The position numbers and the translations under genes are program-made. This document shows positions 1 through 11,736 of a DNA stretch of 64,000 nt, piece after piece. The stretch covers positions 8,669,784 to 8,733,783 of the forward strand of contig JAGGNK010006559.1 of the NCBI GenBank assembly GCA_017590115.1. Direction: 5' to 3'. A model generated the notes under the pieces. That model had not been told where the DNA came from. It ran no database searches and worked only from the letters and a program-made list of their open reading frames with translations. Source of the stretch: Montifringilla adamsi. Taxonomy: Eukaryota > Chordata > Aves > Passeriformes > Passeridae. How positions within the stretch are numbered: position 1 is the stretch's first letter; each line of letters begins with the position of its first letter.

Positions 1-600
1 CTGGCTTGCACTGTGGAGACAGCTGCTCTCCAGCCCTCCTGGCAGAATTATCCTGGGAAGTGCTTCAGTACAGATGGGAAGGAGGGACCAAAAAACCCCA
101 AAACACTAAAATATCAGCACCAACAACATACAAGAAGACTGCATTAAAGTTAAAAGCGAAATGCATTAATGCAATAAACTATGCATTAGGCAAGGACCGA
201 CATTTTTACTGAAGATACATTACACAAATGACAAAAAATATTCTCTAGTTCCCTACTTTATCACGATAGTTCTTAAATTAAATTTCACATATATTTTCTT
301 AGGACTAATGCAACTCTCCTACCCCATATTTAATCTGGAAAAAAATGTAAGTAGTACAAAACTAAATGTTAAAGTATTTAACATATATTTGCCCTGCATG
401 TATAAATGTATAAACATGTTTCATTAAAGTACATAATCTTATTGTTATTCTTGTGGGAAAGTTGATATCTGTTCAATATACATACACTACATATAGATGG
501 AGCTATTCTTTCTATGCTCCTTTCTTGATAGAGTCAGATGGTCTTCCCTACCTTCACTCTCATCTCTAAACCTCAGCTTCCCCATATAATAAAGTTGTAA
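1..600. other. Unique AT-rich DNA, no gene seen
   Basis: Unique-looking AT-rich sequence. The one open frame near the left edge (68 codons) has no recognisable domain and ends in low-complexity lysine-rich sequence. No repeat family, RNA gene or promoter is recognised here. Confidence 0.6.
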
Positions 601-623
601 CACATTTTCCTTGTGTTTGGCAG

Positions 624-717
624 CAGCAGCTTGGGGGATCGTTGCACAATAAACCAGCTACCATGACTTACGTGGGCCTGCAATTAGACTTCAATAGAGA
701 GGACATTGCTAGCTTGG
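624..717 (+). other. Candidate exon (weak)
   Basis: A pyrimidine-rich stretch followed by three tandem CAG acceptors (621-629) precedes a 94-base segment that ends at a good donor, G|GTAAG, at 718-722. The segment is open in one frame from the acceptor to the donor. It contains an ATG at 663 in a reasonable initiation context (ACC before it), reading MTYVGLQLDFNREDIASLG up to the donor. I do not recognise the peptide. A stop-free stretch of about 32 codons with flanking splice-like signals occurs by chance fairly often in 64 kb, so this may be a non-coding exon or nothing. It is listed because it is the best exon-shaped object in the window. Confidence 0.22.
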
Positions 718-729
718 GTAAGAATCAAT

Positions 730-3333
730 CTTAACAGTGTAGAGCAAAAAAAACTAGATTTCATGTTTAGTTTCACCAAGTTCTTCCCCTCTGTGGGTAG
801 CCTTTCTTAACATCTACCTCACGAAAAGCTAGATTAAGTATCCAAGCACTGTATTGTATTATCTTATTGCTACACATTCAAAGGTTTTCCAGATCAAAAT
901 TTTATTTATTATTTTGCCCCCAGTGCAACGTAACTAAAGAGTAAATGAAGAAAACAAGAAGCAAGCATATTTCCCTTAGCTAATCCTCAGCCTTTCACTG
1001 AAGATTTTCTTCAATTCTTTCAACTTATTTATCACAGTCAGTGCACTGGAGCAAGTCCTGCTGAAACTTGCTTCCGTAGCTAAGCTGATTTTTCTACAGG
1101 GGTACCAGCTGATGCATTTTTGAAGGCCCAGACACACTTCTCCCTTTATTTTTTGGGCAGTGAGGAATGTCCTTTCCTGCCTGTGTGAATGCTTGGCCAT
1201 TTCTCCCCTAATATTTTCTGACAATGTGACATGGATGACACAGGGCAGATAAATCTGTCCAAGGTCCTTCCCAGAGGGGCCTGACATCAAGTGCAGGAAG
1301 GGCCTGTGGGGTGTGTAGGTTGCTGTGTTACAGCTGCCCTAGGGTCAGTCATGTGGATAAATTGAGCACACAGCAAGGAACATTTGGTGCTTCACTGTCC
1401 TCTGGCCCATGTTTCAGTGACCAGTACAAAAATAGTGCCAGTCTCTTTGTGTTAGAAAGTATCCCTGTGAAACTTGCTAACATCTTGTCTGCCTGGTTTG
1501 ACATACTTTAATCTTTATCACGGTCTTGATTACTTGATAGCTGTGTATGGTTTCACACAAGTGCATTTTGCATTTCATATGCAACTACATCTATACAAGC
1601 ATGCACAAAGTCACAGCTGGTTGGTGAGGCGTAGCTGGAGTTTTCTGTACCCCTTTCAAAGACGTATAAGGATGGCTCTCAAGAGGACAGAAAAACAGCA
1701 ACAAAAGAAAAGCAGGAGACAGTCACCTGGTCAATTTACAGCCCACAAGACTTCACTTTTCAGAGAAAAAGATTGAAGAAAACTTTGCAAAGGGAAGCTC
1801 ATAGAATTTCATGTTCCCTTTGGCTCATTCCCTATGAATATCTATGCAGGAGATAACATTTGGCACTTAAAAACTAAGTAAATGGGAAGAGCTTAAGTGA
1901 TTGCTTTTCTCTTTGAGCTAATGTCAGGCTGTTCTTATTAACAACGTAAAATGGGTTCCGTGATATGAATGTACAAACTGTAATCAAGTGCATTGATCCC
2001 TGCAGCTACCCAGAGGTAAAACAAGTGGAAAACAACTTTTTATTCCAAGTAGAATTTAGCAAATGATATGTCTCAACAGCTTATAGTTAGACTCAGGACC
2101 CAGAGAGTGTCTGATAGCAGATATATTTTTTCTTTATCCTATCCATATCTGGAATTGTCCAAAGGAAGGAAAAAATTGTGCTACCTCAGTAATTCCTGAA
2201 TGTCAAAAAAGAGGATAAATCTAAAATTAAAAAGTATTTCAGCTATTTTGAATTTTAAAAAAAGGTGAAGAGTGTCCTGGAATAACTGCTCTGTAAACAC
2301 ATGAATGGCAAATCTTACTGTTTTTCAATGAAAGCTGTTTCTGGTAAACAGACACAGCTGCTTGGATTCTGTGCTTGCCTTTCCTGTTCTGTTTTCCTTC
2401 CTAATGAAAAACATTATTAAATTCAATAAAGTCTTACCAATTTGGGGTTTTCTTTGTTAAGAAAACATCCTGAAAATGGTTGCAAACTATAGTATTTAGA
2501 GTATTCAGGTAATTAAGAATATTATATTTCCTACATTTGGAACATCTTGACTAGAGCTCATATGTTTCAATTTTTTTTATTTTTTATTTTTGGAGTTTTG
2601 GGTGTTTTGTACCCTATCATACCTTTTTCAAATGTTCTGGGTTGTTCTGAAGGTTGATGCTTCCAACTGAACTTTGACAGGTTAGTAATCTTCATTTTGG
2701 CACAGCAGCAGAAGTTGTTTAGAAAAATTCTTTCCTAGTCTGTCACTCTGATTCCTGTTTCTTTCTCTATAGCCATTCCTTCTTTGTACTATTTTCTATT
2801 TTAATAATTCTGTTATCACCCCTATGTGTGAAGAAGGAATGTGATTCAACTCTCTAAGGTTAGATTAATAAAAATACTATTAATAGAGAAAGAAACCCCT
2901 CATAACCATCAGCAACTTTATCTGCTTCTCACTGTCTGAGGAACACTCAAGTTGTCAATGATTTCAGGGTTCATAGCCCTGGCCTCCTGGTCTTGTACAG
3001 TCTATCCACACTAGGATTTATAACCAGCTTGTAATGGCCCTTAAAAATGTCAGCTGAATCTAACTGTGACTCATTTCATTTCTGTATTTTGGAGACCTGC
3101 AAAATTCAGTTATTTATACTTGTTTCCACAATGAAAGAAGAATGTGTTCATCCATTTAATTCCATCCAGTCTCTAATCCACAGGTATTCTGCTACAGACA
3201 TTTCTGTTGATGAAACAGGATATCATATAGGCATGCTAGAAAGATATCTCTTTCAATAATGTCTCTGTAGTACAATTTTTTAAACAATATCTTTTGGAGA
3301 ACATGTATATTACCTAGATGCTAAGAAAAATTT
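730..3333. other. Unique AT-rich DNA with a GC-richer patch at about 1020-1420
   Basis: No coding gene is recognised. A modestly GC-richer patch at about 1020-1420 carries short frames on both strands (104 codons minus, 66 and 100 codons plus). None has a domain or composition suggesting a protein, and the plus and minus frames overlap. The patch could be an old transposon remnant that I cannot classify. The rest is unstructured. Confidence 0.5.
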
Positions 3334-3459
3334 AACAAACAAAGCAACAATAATAGCAACAACAACAAAACCAAAAAAATACCCCAAACCAAAACAAAAA
3401 ACCCAAACAAACACAAAAAACCCCCCAAACAACAAAACAAAACAACAACAATAAAAATA
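3334..3459 (+). repeat. A/C-rich low-complexity tract (CAA/CAAA-type)
   Basis: A run of about 125 bases made almost entirely of A and C on the plus strand, built from CAA, CAAA, CCAAA and AACCC-like words with only a few T and G. No fixed period is kept, so it is a degenerate simple repeat rather than a clean microsatellite. Similar tracts recur at 40961-41172 and 52192-52251, and on the opposite strand (T/G-rich) at 47855-47920. Confidence 0.85.
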
Positions 3460-5091
3460 TCCAGCTCTGAAAGGGCTCAGAATATGAAGATGGTCACTGA
3501 CTCTCTGTCCAAAAGGAATGTTGTGAGCATTTACCAGGGCATATTAAAATGCAACCCAGTATCTTTTAACAGCAGGTCCTTTATTGCAAATGTGATAGAC
3601 ACAAAGCCTTGAAAGTAAAATGTTGTTTTGGAGAAATAAAATACTGTGTCCAATTTTCTGCTTACTAAAAGTACAGTGTGATTTTTTTTTCCCTTTTTGT
3701 TTATGGCTCAATTAATTCTTGGATGATAAAACTGTTTGGACTTGTGAGACTTAACATCGTGAATTTTCCACAGCATCTGTGGAAATATGTGTTGCAAAGA
3801 ACACATACGTAGGTTTTCTTGGATGAATACTTGCTTAATTACTTACAAACTGATGGTAAAGGTATTGTAGCTCTCAATCTTCAATATCAGCACAGACATG
3901 CATTATTAGATTTGGTAAGACAGTTTTGCAAAAATTACTACACCATACTAGCAGTTCTGCTCCTGTCTGGCAATGGTTCTGAGCGTGATTTTTAAAGGCT
4001 AGTTAATTAAAATACATTTATATATATTCATTCAATAGACAGAAAGTTAAAAGACATTGGGATGATGAAAAATTCAATTTTATCTCAATATATTGTTTTC
4101 AACTATGCACTGGAGTTGATTTTTACTGATTATCAATCACAATTCAACAACATATTTTATAATTAATAATAATTTTAATAGCTGGGAAGATAATGTCTTA
4201 TTTTGAATCACTATAATTGACCATAACAGAAATGCTGTAAACACAGGCACCCTTAGAACACGACCATATTAACATTCAGAACTTCACATTGTACAAATGT
4301 ACCTTAGAGGATGGGGAAGAATATAACAGCATCTGAATGTCCTGGAAACCAGAGGTTTGTGGTTGTGATTTGAGCATCCTGAATAGTATCTCTAAACATG
4401 TTGCTCATTAGCTCTTGTGCAGTGGCTTTGTCCAAGGCATTTCAGCAGTGGGCTCCTTCTTGTGCAAGGTTTCTCTGGGCTGCCTCCTGCTGCCTTCACA
4501 CCTGCACACCTGCAGCCATTCCCCTCCACTGTCTGCTAGAGCAAGAATGGACATTGCAAACTTGCTGACTGTTTGGCACCTCCCTTTGGAGAGCTCTGTG
4601 TGTGAGAACCCTTTTGCTCTAACTTGCAAAGGACCCAAGATTGTCCTTGCGCCTTAATTTTTCATATAATTGAAGTAAGGCAGGAGAAGTGGAGTGTCAT
4701 GCAAAAAAGTTCTCCAAAAGTTAGGAAAAGAAGCCTGCATTTTGGTTCTCATTCCAGATGAGTTTTTACAGCGTTTTTTTTTTTTTTTTTCTTTTTTGCA
4801 CTGTATTAGGAAGACTCATGAGATTGGCTCTGAAATCATATGCACAGGTTATATGAAGATATTGGGCATGAAAGAATGCTGAAAAGTATTTCATGTTCAA
4901 TATTATAGAATGCAGACAGGCAAACAAACACTATCTGTTTCTGCTGCCTTGCACAAAAAACAATTTAATACTAAATGTCATGAATATTAGTAGAAATGGC
5001 ATCACTGTTTTTTAACAAATAACGGGAGTAATTTAATTTTTGTATGTCTCATAACTGTGGATTCAAAGTGTAATTTTTTTTTCTCTCTAAG

Positions 5092-5102
5092 GTCTCAGGC
5101 AG
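5092..5102 (+). other. Candidate 11-nt microexon (weak)
   Basis: A T-rich pyrimidine tract running into CTCTCTAAG (to 5091) is followed by the 11 bases GTCTCAGGCAG and then the consensus donor GTAAGT (5103-5108). The donor is near perfect and the acceptor good, giving the arrangement of a neuronal-type microexon. An internal CAG at 5096-5098 would allow an even shorter exon. Both splice motifs are short, so chance occurrence is quite possible and there is no flanking gene in view to anchor it. Confidence 0.12.
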
Positions 5103-7544
5103 GTAAGTTCACATGCATCATAAATTCTCAGTATCTTTGCACGGAAGAGATGATTGCCTCTAAGCCTGTATTCTGCCTTGTGCAGAAGAGTAACAGGAAT
5201 CTGGCATCTCTTTACTTGTTCCCCTTTTAGTCTTGAAAACTAAACCAGAACTTCATTAATGTTATGACCCTCAGCCTAAAAGACATAAATCAGAAACCTT
5301 CCCAGAAACCTCATTTTACAGAAACCTCACTTTTACCCTTGAACTTCTTCAGTCTGCCTGGTTGCTTTTAACACAAACATTTTCAGGATCTATCTCTTTG
5401 AACTCTGCAAGCCCAGAAAGCCTCAGTTTGCATGTGGCCATGCTGCTGAAGATGGACTAAAACTCCACAACAGAACGGAGAAAAATTTTTAAGATATTCT
5501 GATATTAGAATCATGCTCAGAGCATGCATAAAACAAAGAAAAGATTGACTTTCTTACAAATGTAACCAGATGAGGAGGCAATAGTTAGTTTATTTATGCT
5601 TTACTATATAACCATGCAGTTCTAACCACTTCTCAGAAACCAGAATACTGAGGTTTAATATTCTGATCAACTGGACAAAGGTTCAAGAGCATAACTCCTG
5701 TTTATGACCAGGCTACCTCATAGACTGTATGGGAGCAAACCTGAATGTGAGCTTGTGGAGAAAGGCTGGGGGAAGAAGAAGTAAAAACTGAAATGGATTG
5801 AAAAAGTGCCCTTTATTTCTCCAGCAGAAATAATGCAAAATTTAAATTGTGCAGGAGACTGTAATAGAAGAAAGGGTTTGATGGGATAAGCTTAAAATCA
5901 TGATGCTCAGCTGACAGCAGGGGATTTAGGTTCTAACATCTGCTCCCAAGATTCATTCTATTCCCTTTAATCTGGTGTATCACTTGAAAAAGACTGTCAG
6001 TTCTAGGAGCAGGAGTTGGCGCATAGGACTTCCCTGCTTTCTGGCAGTTCTTCGTTCTTCCTGACATTTTACTGTTTTTGATGTGACATATTACAAAACA
6101 TGTTCCTGTACAGTCAGCTTCATTCCCAAAACATCCTTCTACATATGAAATAAGGAAAAACCATGCTTTTTATCTTTCATTTTTGTCACTTTTGACCAGA
6201 CATTTTCCTTGATAGTTTTCAAATGTTATTGCATTGTTCACTGATGATTTCTGTCAGTGAGTCCTTGAGATCTTGAACACATGGAGTTCTTAGGAAAAGG
6301 AAGTGGTGTGCTGCTTGACCTGCATGCAGTTATTTTCTTCAAAAAGCTTTGAGATCATGTTATCTGCAGGTGTTTTCCTTTGGGAAATAACAAGGTAATT
6401 CTTCCCAATAAGTGGTGTGTTTCTGGACTGAACAGAGAGCATCCATTTTATGAAATTAATTTTCTGAAAAACCATGGAAAAGAAATCAATTTTCATCAAT
6501 CAAACTGAATCAATTTATACAAAGATGTTATACAGGGAATTATAGCACTGCATATGGCCTGTCTTCACTTTTTCAAAATAAGACAAATAAACTTCTGTAT
6601 ATTTTTAAAACATATCTGTAAATGCAACAAATTCAGCTCTGGGGACTTGATATTTATTGCCAGTATTGCAACAACATATGTTGAGTGTTTGCTTCTTTGT
6701 GATTTGAAATTAACACTGATGTATTAAGCTGGTTTAATGGTAGCATATACTAATGAGAAAACAGTTTGCAATCTGCTTTCTGTTTGCTTAGGAGGGCCAG
6801 GTTTTCTGAAATGGCCACTAATGCTGTAATCATATTTGTCCATACATTTATTTCATATATAAAATTCACAGCTGTGTTTCAAACAACCATTTAGAAATGC
6901 ACATTACCGTGGATGTTTTTACATAACTAAAGTGTATTTTGACAATGAGGAATGGCATGGAGAGGAAAAAGAAGTCTTTCTTGATCCCTATTACTGTTAA
7001 TACAGGAATGAATGGGCATTTTTTGAGGCAAAAGTGAAGAAAGATTCATCACACTTAAAAAACACCAACCAGCCAACAACAAAAACAACAAATTAGTAGA
7101 TCTTCAGGCAATGCATTAACAGGCTGCAGATGTCCTGGCTATGTTCTGCTGTGGATGCTAAGAATTTACACAGGCTCATAAAGAGTAATTAATGGGAAAA
7201 CAGTCTATAAAAAAGATTTGCATTGAGTGTCAGAATATTACAAAGTCCTGGAGACAGGATAGCGAATGGAAAGATCTCTGATCTGACTGTTCTCGTGATC
7301 TTTTCTAGATATCTATCTAGATACTTGCAAATTAGTCACAAATATTGTGACTAAACGTTGGGTGGAATGTCTGTAGAAGAAAAAGAAGTTAAATGCTCAA
7401 GGGCTTGAGATCTAAGTCCTGAAACTACTTTGGAACATACTTTCCTTCCCAGCTCTACTGTCTGGGTCATGAACGCCTGTTACTTATAATATTTTTATTT
7501 TTTTTTTTACTTTCTTACAGGTTTTTTTTGCTGTAATTTTTCAG

Positions 7545-7626
7545 GTTGCAGTGCAATCACTATGCAGTGGTGGTGAAGAAGTCCCTTAGACAGGAAGATG
7601 TCCAGAGAAGACTCATGCGTAGATGA
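7545..7626 (+). other. Candidate terminal coding exon (weak)
   Basis: Two acceptor-like signals, one ending CTTACAG at 7520 and one ending TTTTTCAG at 7544, each follow a T-rich tract. After the second, one frame (one base, then codons from 7546) is open for 26 codons and ends at TGA 7624-7626. The end is basic and charged: SLRQEDVQRRLMRR. I do not recognise the sequence. No canonical AATAAA follows closely, and a stop-free run of this length is not rare. Confidence 0.15.
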
Positions 7627-8854
7627 CCGTAAAGTCAGTTACTTCAGCAAAAGTTGAAAAGGAACTGAATAAGTTAAAGTGGAATTCAGTTCAACAAGAT
7701 AATTTATTATGAAGCTTTGTGCCACTCCCTAAGAGTACTTTAAAAAAGGTATTTAATTCCACTTAAATTTTAAAATATACTACTTTCATGTGAAGCACTG
7801 GCAATTTTTTCCCAAGGAAATCCCCAGAAAATTGTTCTTCTTATTCCTATTGCATTCTTACTTTCATGAAAAATGAACACATCTTTTGCTCCTGCCTGGA
7901 TTTATTTTCATTGCAAACATTTTTAATTCAAAAATTACAATTAACCTTAATGTGATTAATGCAAAGCAGAACTGCAACAGTATTAAAGGGAAGGGTGTAA
8001 AACCTGGATGGTTGGAATGAACCCATTCTCCTATCCTGTGCCTCAAAAATACTAAAAGAAGCAGAGTGATGTGAATGGCTGGCTACTACTGCCTGACAAG
8101 CATCTAAGTGGTGAATAGTGTATGATGTAAAGTTTACATCATAGGTTTTCAGGGTGCTGTAGGTTTTCAGTTCTCCTGGTAAGAAAGGATGGAAAGTATA
8201 AGAAGGAAAAATCTCCAGTTTTGGAGCTCTCAAACATCTTTGAGGATGGGATAGGGGGGAAGAGGAGCAGGCTTGTGTTAAGCCTTGGAGCTGAAGAAGA
8301 GAAAATCTGTGTGTTTATTACTCTAGAACACTGTACAGTACAGTAATCTGAATATCTCAACAAAAACATTTATTGATTGGTTTGAGACAGAAGTGCAACA
8401 CAGAAACCTTGAGGCTTAGGCAACAGCTGGACATTAGAAGCACAAGAACACATTGTACAGTACTTTGCAATCTTGTTCTATTTTCCACATGATGCTGCAG
8501 AGCTGTTTGCTCTGTTTCAGTGTTGGCTCAGAATTTTCTCAACAGACTGCAGCTGGCTCAGTAACTGTGGTCATTTGGTCTCTGCATGGAGGCAAGGAGG
8601 GCATAAGCAGGCAATACTTCTAAATACCTCATCTAGAGTTAAAAGATTTCTTGTTTCAACTCTCAGCACGGGAATGATGAAAGAGATTTGAGTTTATGTG
8701 TTTCTCTTCTATTTTAGTTTCTTTTCTGACAGAGCTTCTGGAAATCAAAGGTAGATAGATGGTTGTCAGCATTCCTGCTTCAACACACTGAGTCATATAT
8801 CATAGCTTGAAAGCTATTATCAAGTACCTTGATAGAGTCAATTTGGTGACAAGT

Positions 8855-8893
8855 TCTCAAAAGAAGGAAGAAAGTGTCTTCCTTCTTTTGAGA
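8855..8893. repeat. Perfect 17-bp inverted repeat, 5-nt loop
   Basis: The purine-rich left arm 8855-8871 (TCTCAAAAGAAGGAAGA) is exactly complementary to 8877-8893, separated by a five-base loop. The match does not extend cleanly beyond the arms. A 95-codon minus frame runs through it but has no protein-like features. Confidence 0.9.
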
Positions 8894-9187
8894 CTTTGTG
8901 TCTGAGTGCATGTGAGTATGCTTCTCACTCAATATGTGAGAGGCAGAAGAGGTGATTGAGAGAAATATGCATCTTATAGAGGTGGTGGGACTCTGAATAA
9001 TTTGTTCATGAGGAAAATGCATTTCACATATGCAGGTTCTGAAAGAAAAGTACATGATGCACATGTGGAAAATATAACAGAGGTAGAGAGTTTTTGTTCA
9101 TTTCCCAGATAGCTCATTTGTCAAGCAGATTTTTTCATCCAAAATTATTTGTTAATTTAGATTGAAATTGGCAGCTAGATAAATAAA

Positions 9188-9779
9188 TGTGCTGGTTTTG
9201 GCTGGGGTAGAGTTAATTTTCTTCACAGTGGCTGGCATAGGGCTGTGGTTTGATTTGTGATGAACACAGGGTTGATAATAGAGAGATGTTTTTGTTATTG
9301 CTGAGCAGAGGTTACACAGAGCCAAGGCTTTTTCTGCTTTCCATATGGCCATGCTGGTGAGGACATCGAGGGTGCATGGGAGGCTGGGAGAAAACACAGC
9401 CAGGACTGGTGACCCAAACTGACCAAATGAATATTCCAGACCATATGGCATCATGGCCAGTACATGAAGTGTGGGAAAAAGCAGCAAGGAGGAAAGCAGG
9501 ATGTTCAGAGTGATGGAGTTTGTCTTCTCAAGTCACTGTTACATGTGATGGGTTCCTGCTCTCCTGGAGATGGCTGAACACCTGCCTGCCCATGGAAAGC
9601 AGTGAATTAATTCCTTGTTTTGCTTTGCTTCTGTGCGATTTTCCCCTCTTAAACTGTCTTTATCTCAACTCATGAGTTTTCCAGCTTTTATGCCTCCAAT
9701 TCTACCCCTGATTCTGCTGGTGGGGAAGTAAATGAGGGCCTGCGTGGTCTTGACTGATGGCTGGGGTTAAATCATGACA
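9188..9779 (+). mobile_element. Avian endogenous retrovirus solo LTR (copy 1)
   Basis: The element begins TGTGCTGGTTTTGGCTGGGG and ends GTTAAATCATGACA, matching by recall a very common avian LTR family with TG...CA termini. Other family landmarks are visible: the GACCAAA...ATTCCA...CCATATG block near 9420-9450, the CTCCTGGAGATGGCTGAACA block near 9560, and the CTTTGCTT then TTAAACTGTCTTTATCTC segment near 9620-9665. The family's ATTAAA poly-A signal is degraded here to CTTAAA. ATAAATAAA flanks both ends (9179-9187 and 9780-9788), consistent with a target-site duplication in an ATAA-rich target. No internal retroviral sequence adjoins it, so it is a solo LTR. The minus frame of 111 codons across it is a shadow. 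Confidence 0.92.
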
Positions 9780-11142
9780 ATAAATAAAAAGTTCTGTGTG
9801 AGACAGAAATTAGAAAAAAACACTGAACATTTGTCTTTCCTTTTTAAGGGCAATGTCTATAATTTTCATAAAACACCAAAAGCAAAATATTAATGTTGAC
9901 AGAAATATTTTAAAGTTAAAGAAATTTCTTTGAAATTTCTTTGATTTTTAAAATTGTTTTTAGAGGGAAAAAAACCCCAAACAATAAAATTTTAATGTCA
10001 TCTGTAAAAATTTTTGAGTTTACATAACAGATACAGAGTATCTCATAATAAAAGTTTCTGATATTATCTTGATATGAAACTAAGAATAATTTTATGCCTA
10101 TTTCGAAGTTTACCAAAAAAATTACATTGTCAATAACTCCTTAAAGCAGTGCATAATAAAAGGATATATATATTTTTTTAAGCAAATCGTGATTTGTTAA
10201 AAATTGCAAGTATATCATCATAATTTGGAAATCTTTGGTTTACATAAGCCTTGTTCACAGTGTTAGATCAATTATTGGTCTCCATGCAGAAAAACAGAGA
10301 AACAAATAAAATGGGAACTAACAAGTGAATATGAGATATCAATTTAGTTTAGGCATTTTGCCTTCACTGACTAGAAAACCCTTTATTGTAAATTTTATTC
10401 AAAGTGTTTGAATACAATGCAAATAATAAAAATTTGTATATTGCTCTCTATTTATCAGAACACCTCAGTTTTCAAAGCTCTTTAGCAATTATTCTGCTGA
10501 CTGAAGTTGATAGACTTCATCAGTTCTGTAAAGTTCATTTAAATCAATTTTGCTCGTGGTGATGATAAACAAAAATACCCAAACAAATAAACAAGTATGA
10601 AAGTTAAGCATCATAAATATGTTTTCCCTTTAGTATTCTTTTGCTCTCTTTACTTATTAAGTAGCTGACTGGATTTATCTTTCTCAAAGGAAGATATTTT
10701 TCAAAACAATTCTGAGTTAGAGAATATTTTCTGGAGATTACTGTATGATTTTTGCAAACAGAAAAAGTCTTAACAAAATGTATCTGGGCATCAAAATGAT
10801 CAGAGATGATGAAAGAAAATTACACTGTTGTCAAAACACTATTCAGTACTTGACAGCATTCATTTTAATGGTAGAATAGAACAGCTTGTTTGACCAAAAG
10901 CTACAGAAACTTTTTAGCTATTTGACACATTATTTTTTTTTTTACTACAAACCAGCTTTGAGTGAGCTGCCAACTATTTGTACCTTGTAAGAAAAAAGAA
11001 AATATCCCAGACAACAGTGAAAGTCAATGCTTCAACTTTTTCAAATCAAACTCTTCAGAACAGATTTATTTGGGAAACCTGGTAGAGAGTTTCTTTATGT
11101 GCATAATCTTTATGTGAGTAAAGGTATTCTTAGCTTGCACAT
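9780..11142. other. AT-rich spacer between two same-family LTRs
   Basis: Very AT-rich unique sequence of about 1.36 kb. I see no primer-binding site, polypurine tract, gag or pol remnant, so this is not the interior of a provirus bounded by the two LTRs. No gene or RNA is recognised. Confidence 0.6.
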
Positions 11143-11736
11143 TGTGCTGGTTTTGGCTGGGACAGTGTTAATTTTTTCCTATAGTAACTAGTATGGGGCC
11201 ATCTTTCTGATTTGTGCTGAAAACAGGTTTGATAGCACAGGGATGTTTTTGCTAACAATGAGCAGAACTTACAGAGAGTCAGGGCCTTTTCTGTGTTTCA
11301 GCACAGCCCACCAGTGAGGAAGCAGAGGGTGCACAAGGAGTTGGGAAGGCATGCACCTGGGACAGCTGACCTTAACTGACCCAAGGGGCATTCCATACCA
11401 TATGGAATCCCACTCAGTGTGCAGAGCTGTGGGAAGAAGAAGGAAGGGGATATATCTGGAATGATGTTGTTTGTCTTCCAAGTCACCATTACACAGGATT
11501 GAGCCCAGCTTTCCTGGAGATGGCTGAAGAGCTGCCTGATAATGGGAAGTGATGAATGAATTTCTTGTTTTGCTTTGCCTGTGTGTGCAGTATTTGCTTT
11601 TTCTATTAAACTGTCCTTATCTCCATGCAGGAGTTTTCTCACTTTTACTCTTCTGATTCTCTCCTCCGCTGTGGCATGGGGTAGTGAGTGAGCACCTGGA
11701 TGGAGCTTAGTTTCCTGCAGGGGTTAAACCATGCCA
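11143..11736 (+). mobile_element. Avian endogenous retrovirus solo LTR (copy 2)
   Basis: Same family and orientation as the LTR at 9188. It starts TGTGCTGGTTTTGGCTGGGA, has the CCATACCATATGGAAT block near 11391-11408, the CTTTCCTGGAGATGGCTGAA block near 11509-11528, and an intact ATTAAA poly-A signal at 11605-11610. It ends GGGTTAAACCATGCCA. The length (594 bp) is nearly that of copy 1, but the two differ at many positions. Flanks (ending CACAT before, GATGT after) do not give a clear target duplication. Minus frames of 70 and 114 codons lie wholly inside and are shadows. Confidence 0.9.

Larger units (their letters stand above)
3460..8854. other. Unique AT-rich DNA, small unclassified patches
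   Basis: No gene is recognised. A GC-richer patch at about 4395-4660 has overlapping short frames on both strands (80 codons plus, 76 minus), which argues against either being real. There is a poly-T run at 4774-4790. A degenerate direct repeat at about 5291-5335 contains CAGAAACCT several times. Two exon-like signals inside it are listed separately. Confidence 0.5.

Noticed and set aside
9152..9487. 111-codon minus frame
   Set aside because: Antisense to a solo LTR and its flank. No protein family resemblance.
11298..11642. 114-codon minus frame
   Set aside because: Lies inside the second solo LTR on the antisense strand.
9188..11736. A short provirus bounded by two LTRs
   Set aside because: Copy 1 has its own flanking repeats, the LTRs are strongly diverged, and the spacer has no retroviral interior.
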